A stretch of 5,782 nt of DNA from Desulfobacteraceae bacterium (GTDB lineage: Bacteria; Desulfobacterota; Desulfobacteria; Desulfobacterales; UBA11574): NCBI GenBank assembly GCA_030671225.1, contig DAOVAE010000086.1, forward strand, positions 1 through 5,782, read 5' to 3'. Shown here piece by piece: positions 1-5,214 of this stretch; the stretch's first letter is position 1, and each line of letters starts with the position of its first letter. A program made the position numbers and the translations under genes. Under the pieces are notes generated by a model that did not search any database, had not been told where the DNA came from, and was given only the letters and a program-made list of their open reading frames with translations.

Positions 1-273
1 ATGAACATCAGCGGACAAGATGTGACGAAATATTTTTTAGATGGTGCTAAAAAAGCGCTTGAACTTGCTCGCTCCAATAAAATCGAGATCGCCGTCTTGA
101 AAGATGGGAGCCCTTCATGCGGCAGTACATATATTTACGACGGGAGTTTTTCCCAAATAAAAAGGCCGGGCAGAGGCGTTACTACTGTCCTTCTGCAAGA
201 AAATGGTGTCCGTGTTTTCAGCGAACGGGAAATCCCGAAAGCATCCGAATATTTGAAAACACTTGAGAACTAA
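1..273 (+). CDS. DUF523 / TudS-like (2-thiouracil desulfidase family) protein, C-terminal part
   Basis: The 90 visible residues match the C-terminal two thirds of the DUF523 family. The landmarks are GQDVTKYF (residues 5-12), the family signature SPSCGS (37-42, with Cys40 a probable cluster ligand), IYDGSF (45-50), the glycine-rich GRGVTT (57-62) and VFSE (72-75). Characterised TudS members are small cytoplasmic [4Fe-4S] enzymes that remove sulfur from thiouracil; most DUF523 proteins have no tested function. Full-length members are about 140-160 residues and begin with another cysteine-containing segment, which is missing here. The ATG at position 1 is therefore most likely an internal methionine at the window edge, not the start. 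The frame ends in TAA at 271-273. The next gene, also iron-sulfur, starts 67 bp downstream on the same strand with no convincing terminator between, so co-transcription is plausible. Family assignment is firm; substrate is unknown. Confidence 0.9.
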   Translation: MNISGQDVTKYFLDGAKKALELARSNKIEIAVLKDGSPSCGSTYIYDGSFSQIKRPGRGVTTVLLQENGVRVFSEREIPKASEYLKTLEN

Positions 274-340
274 CCCGGATAAACCGGCGCGAAGCATCCG
301 TTCAGGATAAAAGTTAATAGTGAACTAATATAAGACGGCC

Positions 341-1621
341 ATGGCTCACCACATAATAAAATCAGGGTATATTAAGCTTGCGGATCGTTTGAATCGGTTT
401 CCCCAGGGCGTATTTCCTTCAAAACTGTTATATAAGATTCTGGAAATGCTTTTTAGCGAAAAAGAGGCCAAACTGGTATCTCTGCTGCCCCTGAGACCAT
501 TTACCGCTGAAAAGGCCGGTCAGGCATGGAAAATGGATCGAGTCAACGCCCGGAAAATTTTAGACCGGCTATGCAGCCGGGCTATTTTGACAGATATCGA
601 GGAGAATGGCCGTCAAGTTTATTGCCTTCCGCCCCCCATGGCCGGATTTTTTGAATTTTCACTGATGAGGATAACAGGCGACATTGATCAGAAACTATTG
701 AGTGAACTTTATTACCAGTATATCAATGTTGAAGAAGATTTTATCAAGAATCTGTTTCTTGTTGGAGAAACACAGCTGGGGCGCGTTTTTGTTCATGAGC
801 CGGTTCTTTCCAGGGAGAACGCACTGCACGTGCTCGATTATGAAAGGGCGACCGAGGTCATTAAAACCGCCTCACACATCGGGATCAGCACCTGCTATTG
901 CCGCCATAAAATGGCACATATGGACCGTGACTGTGATGCACCCAAACAAATATGCATGACCTTTAACACCACGGCAGCCTCGCTGACGAAACATGGTTTT
1001 GCACGCCAGGTTGAGGTTTTAGAATGCCTGGAACTGCTGGATACAGCCTATTCACACAATCTAGTACAATTCGGCGACAATATTAGAAAGGATGTGAATT
1101 TTATCTGCAATTGCTGCGGATGCTGCTGCGAAGCCATGATTGTCGCCCGCAAATTCGCGATTTTACATCCGGTACATACCACCAATTTTATTCCGCAGAT
1201 TAAAGATGATGCGTGTACAGGATGCAGAGAATGTGTAACCGTATGCCCGGTTGAAGCCATGAGCCTGGTTTCGGCCAATGATCCCCACCATCCCAAAAAG
1301 AAAAAAGCCCGGATTAATACGGAAATTTGTCTTGGATGCGGTGTCTGTGCAAGAATCTGTCCCGAGGATTGCATTAACCTGCAATCCAGAACACAGAGGG
1401 TGATTACACCACTGAACACAGCCCACCGGGTAGTGGTAATGGCCATTGAACGGGGCAAGCTACAAAATTTCATTATTGATAATCAAGTGTGGCAAAACCA
1501 TCGTGCTATGGCCGCTGTTATAGGTGTCATTCTGAAACTTCCGCCCATTAAACAGGCAATGGCCAGTCAACAAATGAAATCCATATACCTCGAAGCACTG
1601 TTTAAGCGTTTGAATCTCTAG
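341..1621 (+). CDS. Cysteine-rich 4Fe-4S dicluster protein with winged-helix-like N-terminus
   Basis: This 426-residue soluble protein has three parts. Residues about 28-98 look like a winged-helix domain (a helix-rich stretch with RVNARKILDRL, then a short hairpin ending in VYCLPPP). Residues about 180-265 are an unusual cysteine block: STCYC (Cys185, Cys187), Cys198, Cys205, then ICNCCGCCC (Cys256, 258, 259, 261, 262, 263). Two classical ferredoxin motifs follow: CTGCRECVTVCP (292-303) and CLGCGVCARICP (330-341). There are 22 cysteines in all, and no transmembrane segment or signal peptide. The ferredoxin part should carry two [4Fe-4S] clusters; the upstream block may hold another metal centre (inference). 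Similar proteins are usually annotated only as 4Fe-4S binding proteins, and I know no assigned reaction. Roles could be electron transfer or redox-linked DNA binding. The start at 341 is preceded only by a weak AAGACGG, so it is less certain than the rest. The gene ends in TAG, 19 bp from the convergent sirtuin gene. Confidence 0.9.
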   Translation: MAHHIIKSGYIKLADRLNRFPQGVFPSKLLYKILEMLFSEKEAKLVSLLPLRPFTAEKAGQAWKMDRVNARKILDRLCSRAILTDIEENGRQVYCLPPPMAGFFEFSLMRITGDIDQKLLSELYYQYINVEEDFIKNLFLVGETQLGRVFVHEPVLSRENALHVLDYERATEVIKTASHIGISTCYCRHKMAHMDRDCDAPKQICMTFNTTAASLTKHGFARQVEVLECLELLDTAYSHNLVQFGDNIRKDVNFICNCCGCCCEAMIVARKFAILHPVHTTNFIPQIKDDACTGCRECVTVCPVEAMSLVSANDPHHPKKKKARINTEICLGCGVCARICPEDCINLQSRTQRVITPLNTAHRVVVMAIERGKLQNFIIDNQVWQNHRAMAAVIGVILKLPPIKQAMASQQMKSIYLEALFKRLNL

Positions 1622-1640
1622 TCCGCATTTCATGAAGACT

Positions 1641-2468
1641 TTATGTCATTTCTTGAAATATTTGCAAAATACTCGGCAAAGCTTTACTGCTCGGTTGTTT
1701 TATGAAAAACCCACGTTGGCTTTTTAAAGCCAGGTCCGAAAAGGGGTTTTGCTCAATATTGATATCAATAATGATGCCGCCGTTATTTTCTACTTTCCAT
1801 ACAACCTGATTCGGCAGATTGGTTGCACCGGAAGTCCCAACAACAATCAGCAGTTCGGTCTCTTTGGCAACTTTCAATGAACTTTGATATCGATAGTAGT
1901 GCTCATTATAGATTTCATCAAACCACAGCACATGGGGGCGGGTACGTCTTCCGCACTCCGGGCACTTGAGTAATCTGCGATCTTTTTCTGTAACGATCTG
2001 GTCTTTTGTTCTGCCGGTCAAATCTTCCGGGATAGGATAAATTTTCAACGTACATTCGTTGGAACAGCGCATAAAAAATACGTTGCCATGGATTTGAAAC
2101 GTGTTTTCCAAACCGCTTCCAGCCCTAATGTGCAGATTGTCGACATTTTGAGTTATAAGGGTAAAGCGATTTTTAAAAAGTTTTTCCATTTCAACCAGTG
2201 AATGATGTCCCTGATTCGGTTCGGCCTTTCCGCAAACTCCGATACGGTATAAATACCATCTCCAGACCTCATCAGGTTTTTGCATAAACATACTGTAAGT
2301 AGCCATCTCCTGAGGGTGATATTCCTTTGAGCCAACGGTCCAATACCCTTCCGGGCCACGGAATGTGGGGATGCCGCTTTCAGCAGAAATGCCGGCACCT
2401 GTTAGTATTGTGATGCGGGAGGAACTTTGTGCAAAGTCTTGCAGAATTTTTTTGAGATTTTGATCCAT
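1641..2468 (-). CDS. Sir2-family NAD-dependent protein deacylase (class III, SIRT5/CobB-like)
   Basis: This cytoplasmic enzyme removes acyl groups from lysine side chains using NAD+, yielding nicotinamide and O-acyl-ADP-ribose. Numbering is for the 275-residue product starting at 2468. The NAD-binding GAGIS is at 24-28, followed by ESGIPTFRG. TQNVDNLH is at 106-113, the catalytic histidine in QIHG is His127, zinc cysteines are Cys135/Cys139 and Cys169/Cys172, RPHVLWFDE follows the second pair, and VVGTS is at 209-213. The class III acyl-pocket residues are present: Ala56 (MATYS) and the Tyr72-x-x-Arg75 pair (WYLYR), aligning with Ala86, Tyr102 and Arg105 of human SIRT5. This predicts activity on succinyl, malonyl or glutaryl lysine as well as or instead of acetyl lysine. 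An ATG nine bases further upstream (2477) is in frame, but GAAGG abuts it directly; the same GAAGG sits 9 nt from the ATG at 2468, so I choose the latter. The first zinc pair is spaced Cx3C rather than the usual Cx2C. Family is essentially certain; acyl preference is inferred. Confidence 0.96.
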   Translation of the reverse strand: MDQNLKKILQDFAQSSSRITILTGAGISAESGIPTFRGPEGYWTVGSKEYHPQEMATYSMFMQKPDEVWRWYLYRIGVCGKAEPNQGHHSLVEMEKLFKNRFTLITQNVDNLHIRAGSGLENTFQIHGNVFFMRCSNECTLKIYPIPEDLTGRTKDQIVTEKDRRLLKCPECGRRTRPHVLWFDEIYNEHYYRYQSSLKVAKETELLIVVGTSGATNLPNQVVWKVENNGGIIIDINIEQNPFSDLALKSQRGFFIKQPSSKALPSILQIFQEMT

Positions 2469-2477
2469 GGAATACAT

Positions 2478-2482
2478 CCTTC
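2478..2482 (-). promoter_or_regulatory. Ribosome binding site deciding the sirtuin start
   Basis: Read on the minus strand this is GAAGG. It touches the upstream ATG at 2477 with zero spacing but lies 9 nt from the in-frame ATG at 2468. This is why the shorter start is preferred. Confidence 0.7.
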
Positions 2483-2775
2483 AGGATTTATGATAGTTTA
2501 GAATTTGGAATGTATAGCTGAAAATGACTGACTTCACATTTTATGTTACACATACAAATTGTTTGATTTTATAGCAAATTTCGAAAGGCAAAAATAATTT
2601 TTAAGTTTCAGATAAATAAGAACAATAATACGAATGAATCCAAATTAGACTAGGAATCCTATAGTTTGACATCGGACCAATATTTTTGGTAGTGCTACAA
2701 TTGTTTATTACATTCTTAAACGAAGGGCAATCCAATAACTCACGGCATATTGCGTGAAATTAACTATTTACGATT
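2483..2775. other. AT-rich divergent intergenic region, no gene seen
   Basis: This stretch lies between the sirtuin start (minus) and the palindromic element upstream of the transporter (plus). It is strongly AT-rich, with no open frame having a ribosome binding site. It should hold the sirtuin promoter and perhaps the transporter promoter. A plus-strand TTGACA at 2666-2671 resembles a -35 box, but no good -10 lies 16-18 bp downstream. A minus-strand TATAAAAT near 2565-2572 resembles a -10 but lacks a well spaced -35. I therefore do not call a specific promoter. Confidence 0.5.
2770..2775. repeat. Left target-site duplication ACGATT
   Basis: ACGATT directly abuts the first base of the palindromic element. 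It is repeated in the same orientation immediately after its last base at 2928-2933, the pattern left by transposition. Confidence 0.6.
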
Positions 2776-2927
2776 GACGGCTTCGTAAAAAGTCCAACTT
2801 CTGCGTTGCGCTGCATCCTTCGTTATTGCAGCGTACTATAAAAGTACGCCTCATTCCTCAGGATTTGCGCGCCTTGAATTTGGAGCTTTTTACTTTGCCG
2901 TCGAATTTCGACTTTTACGAGATTGTC
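2776..2927. mobile_element. MITE-like palindromic repeat element (152 bp) with 6-bp target duplication
   Basis: The element is a long imperfect palindrome with no coding capacity. Its left end begins GACGGCTTCGTAAAAAGTCC (2776-2795). Its right end, read on the minus strand from 2927, begins GACAATCTCGTAAAAGTCG, matching the left end at most positions. A second inverted copy, GACGGCAAAGTAAAAAGC, starts at 2902 on the minus strand, so the motif occurs once on the left and twice on the right. The centre is a perfect 7-bp stem GCGTACT/AGTACGC (2831-2837 and 2843-2849) around ATAAA. ACGATT flanks the element exactly on both sides (2770-2775 and 2928-2933), as expected of a target-site duplication. 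From memory it resembles repeats common in Desulfobacterales genomes; that is not verified here. There is no transposase, so it would need one elsewhere in the genome to move. It ends 31 bp before the transporter start. Confidence 0.75.
2831..2849. repeat. Central hairpin of the palindromic element
   Basis: A perfect 7-bp inverted repeat, GCGTACT and AGTACGC, is separated by ATAAA at the centre of the longer imperfect palindrome. In RNA it would form a stem-loop upstream of the transporter gene. No T-run follows, so it is not a typical intrinsic terminator. Confidence 0.8.
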
Positions 2928-2933
2928 ACGATT
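2928..2933. repeat. Right target-site duplication ACGATT
   Basis: This is an exact direct copy of 2770-2775 at the other boundary of the element. It defines the right edge as 2927 and argues for the outer rather than the inner (2902) inverted copy as the true terminus. Confidence 0.6.
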
Positions 2934-2958
2934 ACGAATCAATCAAATCTAACTATAC

Positions 2959-3906
2959 ATGAAATCAAAAGATTCTGCTAAAAATCATAGGAGGGGTTAT
3001 CTTTATGTCGTTTTGGCCGCTTTAATGTGGGGTTTGTCCGGGTCATCGGCCAAGTTTTTGTTTAACAGCGGCATTACTCCCTTTCAGCTAGTCCAGTTGC
3101 GGCTGACCATTTCAACGGTCCTTTTATTTCTATACCTTTTGATCCGCTTTTCCTCTCTGCTTAAAATATCCCGGAGCGATATTTTTTATTTTATCCTGTT
3201 CGGCACCGTGGGGATGGCCGGTGTCCAGTTTACTTATCTGTTTACCATAAGTAAAATAAAAGTGGCGGCCGCCATCTTGCTCCAGTATCTGGCCCCAAGC
3301 TTTATCGCTTTGCATTCCGTAGTGTTTATGCGTGAAAAACTGAGCCGTTCAACTCTGATAGCCCTTATCGGCGCAACATTAGGCTGCTATCTGGTTGTCG
3401 GAGCCTACAATTTAGAAATTCTTTCAATGAATATCGTTGGAATCATCAGCGGCATTTTGTCGGCCATAACCTTCGCCTGGTACGCAATTCATGGTGAATA
3501 CGGCATGCGCCGCTATAACCCATGGACGGTTCTTTTTTATGCTTTGTTTTTCGGTGCAGTAGTCTGGAACATCCTGCACCCGCCGCTGGAAGCCTTCATG
3601 TACGCATACTCTCCTGTGCAGTGGATGTGGATCCTGTATATCGCCATAATGGGAACCCTCATTCCTTTCGGTCTCTATTTAGAGGGCATCAACCTGATTC
3701 GTTCCACCCGAGCCAGCATCACCGCAACCCTTGAACCCATTACCGCCGGCATAATCTCTTACATTTTTCTAAATGAAATAATGGAAATTCCGCAGATCAC
3801 AGGTGGAGTTATCGTCATCGCATCGATCATATTGCTTCAACTGAAACAGGAGGATCAAGACGATAAGGCACCGAGTGTTATACGTGCTCAAAGCTACAAG
3901 GACTAA
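2959..3906 (+). CDS. EamA/DMT-superfamily inner-membrane transporter (10 TM)
   Basis: The 315-residue integral membrane protein has the duplicated EamA fold, with repeats at about residues 13-148 and 157-295 and roughly ten hydrophobic helices. Family marks are ALMWGLSGSSAKFL in helix 1, LLQYLAPSFIAL (107-118) at the end of repeat 1, and the equivalent TATLEPITAGIISYIFLNE (255-273) in repeat 2. The family exports or imports small metabolites such as amino acids, nucleosides or sugar phosphates; the substrate cannot be read from sequence. The charged N-terminus (RR at 11-12) and the acidic/basic C-terminal tail (about 297-315) would be cytoplasmic. The ATG at 2959 has no Shine-Dalgarno sequence. 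A strong AGGAGGGG lies inside the gene at 2989-2996, but the ATG it serves (3005) is out of frame. A start at Met23 would cut helix 1, so 2959 is kept with moderate certainty. A mobile element lies just upstream. Convergent with the next gene. Confidence 0.94.
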   Translation: MKSKDSAKNHRRGYLYVVLAALMWGLSGSSAKFLFNSGITPFQLVQLRLTISTVLLFLYLLIRFSSLLKISRSDIFYFILFGTVGMAGVQFTYLFTISKIKVAAAILLQYLAPSFIALHSVVFMREKLSRSTLIALIGATLGCYLVVGAYNLEILSMNIVGIISGILSAITFAWYAIHGEYGMRRYNPWTVLFYALFFGAVVWNILHPPLEAFMYAYSPVQWMWILYIAIMGTLIPFGLYLEGINLIRSTRASITATLEPITAGIISYIFLNEIMEIPQITGGVIVIASIILLQLKQEDQDDKAPSVIRAQSYKD

Positions 3907-3980
3907 TATAGACTTGGGAGCGGGTTTTCCTGCCAGTTGATGTAGTTCCATTGGATTTTTTTCTTCGTATTATTACAATA

Positions 3981-4820
3981 TTATTTCAGAAGTTTTAGTG
4001 CCTTTCTCACCGGTATTCTTTTTCCATTTTGTAAAGCAACTACAAAAGCACCGCTAAAGCCTTGTTCGCGCAATTCTGACTGCAATGCAGATGCTGATTG
4101 TAAGTCTCCTTTGTTCCCTATGGCATATTTATACAAACCGTCGTCTTTATATTCCCATACATTTTTTAGACCCTTAAATTGTGGGGAATTTGATGAAAGA
4201 GGAGTGCCTGAGGAAAGAAGCTGAACCTTAAAAACAATTTCCTGATTTATTGTTTCTGAATCGGTGATATCCACATCTGCATTTTTCTTTTTTTCTCCAG
4301 AAACAGTTTTTTTTGATTTTGCCTGTACCAATATATACTCTTTTGTTTTGGGTTTTTCTTCTAATCCGGCTCGCAAAGATAAGATGATTTTATCTTTAGA
4401 TTCCATTGTTATGGTTGTTTCGCTCAATTGTTTTACCAATGTTTCATTTTTATTACGCTCAGAATCCAGTTTTGCTTCCAGTTCTTTCCTTTTTTTAACC
4501 TCAGCGTCAGCTATTAATTTGACTTTGTTGATTTGCTGTAAAGTTTTCTCTTTTAAAATATAATCTGTAGCTGATTTTGTCTCAAGTTCCTTCCTTTTTT
4601 GAGCTTCTGATTCCACCATTGCCATTTCCTGTTCATTTTTCTTAAGCTCAGTTATTTGTGTGACCCTGTCGTCTATAGTTTCAAACTCAACAGTCCTGTC
4701 TTCAAGTATTTCTATCCGGCCTTTTAAGCCTGCAATTGTTCCCATTGTCACTCCCAAAACCAGGATCAAAAGGATTGTCAGAAACAAAACCACTCTGGAC
4801 CACGGTGGTGTTTTGTGCAT
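3981..4820 (-). CDS. Membrane-anchored coiled-coil protein with C-terminal SPOR-like domain
   Basis: The product is 279 residues from the start at 4820. A short basic cytoplasmic N-terminus leads into one transmembrane helix (about residues 10-32). About 33-155 is a charged, heptad-like coiled coil, within which ESEAQKRKELETK (70-82) and DAEVKKRKELEAK (105-117) are near copies 35 residues (five heptads) apart. A lysine-rich linker follows. The C-terminal domain (about 195-270) contains VFKVQLLSS, FKGLKNVWEYKDDGLYKY and GFSGAFVVALQNGKRI. This pattern resembles the SPOR-like domain I know from the C-termini of Bacteroidota N-acetylmuramoyl-L-alanine amidases, but no amidase domain is present. 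SPOR domains bind peptidoglycan stripped of stem peptides, so an envelope or division role in the periplasm is the natural guess, not a demonstrated one. The frame extends upstream to an ATG at 4874, but GAGGAGG 8 nt before the ATG at 4820 fixes the start there. The gene is notably AT-rich (28% GC in 4381-4440). Confidence 0.85.
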   Translation of the reverse strand: MHKTPPWSRVVLFLTILLILVLGVTMGTIAGLKGRIEILEDRTVEFETIDDRVTQITELKKNEQEMAMVESEAQKRKELETKSATDYILKEKTLQQINKVKLIADAEVKKRKELEAKLDSERNKNETLVKQLSETTITMESKDKIILSLRAGLEEKPKTKEYILVQAKSKKTVSGEKKKNADVDITDSETINQEIVFKVQLLSSGTPLSSNSPQFKGLKNVWEYKDDGLYKYAIGNKGDLQSASALQSELREQGFSGAFVVALQNGKRIPVRKALKLLK

Positions 4821-4828
4821 TGGTTTTT

Positions 4829-4835
4829 CCTCCTC
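4829..4835 (-). promoter_or_regulatory. Ribosome binding site deciding the SPOR-like gene start
   Basis: On the minus strand this is GAGGAGG, a near-perfect Shine-Dalgarno sequence, 8 nt before the ATG at 4820. Using the upstream ATG at 4874 or 4853 would translate this site as part of the residues IEEEK. The shorter protein is therefore much more likely. Confidence 0.85.
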
Positions 4836-5214
4836 AATGTTTTTCCATCCCATCAGGTGCAACCTCCATCCCAAATTGCAAATGCAAATCCACTACTGGA
4901 ATTAATAACCTCTTATACAAACCGGCATAGATGCTTTCCTCTGCAATGTGTGTGCCAGCTGGGGACATTCTGGTGTAATATCTGAATTGTTCTTTGATAA
5001 CAAAAGGTTGTTCAGTCTTTAATAGAAAAAGGCAGGAAGAAAAAAGTCCGATGCCGCGTCAATATGACACAGTGTATAGTTCAGGATAAAATTGTTTTTT
5101 CTAATATTTCAAAAGGTTAATCACCTGTGACAATAATATGGCCGGCGCGTCATTTTTTTGTCGTGCTTGATTGAGGTTTTATTCACCAAGGTAAGCCTTC
5201 ATGAAATATTCGGG
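4836..5214. other. Intergenic region upstream of the SPOR-like gene, no gene seen
   Basis: About 380 bp lie between two minus-strand genes. No frame has a ribosome binding site or recognisable product. A 5-bp inverted repeat, TTGCA-AA-TGCAA, sits at 4876-4887, some 55 bp upstream of the SPOR-like start; it could be an operator, but one short palindrome is weak evidence. A T-run at 5153-5159 follows GGCCGGCGCG on the plus strand, without a real stem. I see no convincing promoter, although the SPOR-like gene probably has its own here given the length of the gap. Confidence 0.4.

Noticed and set aside
274..340. CCGG-ATAAA-style short inverted repeats between the DUF523 and iron-sulfur genes
   Set aside because: Stems of 4-5 bp without a T-run do not support a terminator, so co-transcription remains possible.
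1048..1473. A 141-codon open frame on the minus strand
   Set aside because: It lies wholly antisense to the ferredoxin-motif part of the iron-sulfur gene, has no family motif or ribosome binding site, and its cysteine- and histidine-rich look merely mirrors the sense codons.
2666..2671. TTGACA as a -35 promoter box
   Set aside because: The hexamers 16-18 bp downstream do not resemble TATAAT.
3916..3963. Possible terminator between the transporter and SPOR-like genes (GCGGG-TTTT-CCTGC and a T-run at about 3956-3962)
   Set aside because: The short stem is more than 20 bp from the T-run, and no stem precedes the T-run directly.
4264..4905. Open frames on the plus strand (4264-4563, 4660-4905)
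   Set aside because: They are antisense to the coiled-coil gene. Their serine/phenylalanine-rich products are what lysine/glutamate-rich codons give in reverse.
4931..4978. Short plus-strand frame of 15 codons in the gap
   Set aside because: There is no Shine-Dalgarno sequence and no recognisable product; chance length for such a stretch.
300..5091. 13-bp direct match GTTCAGGATAAAA at 300-312 and 5079-5091
   Set aside because: One such match is not unexpected by chance in a window this size, and nothing else about the two places is similar.
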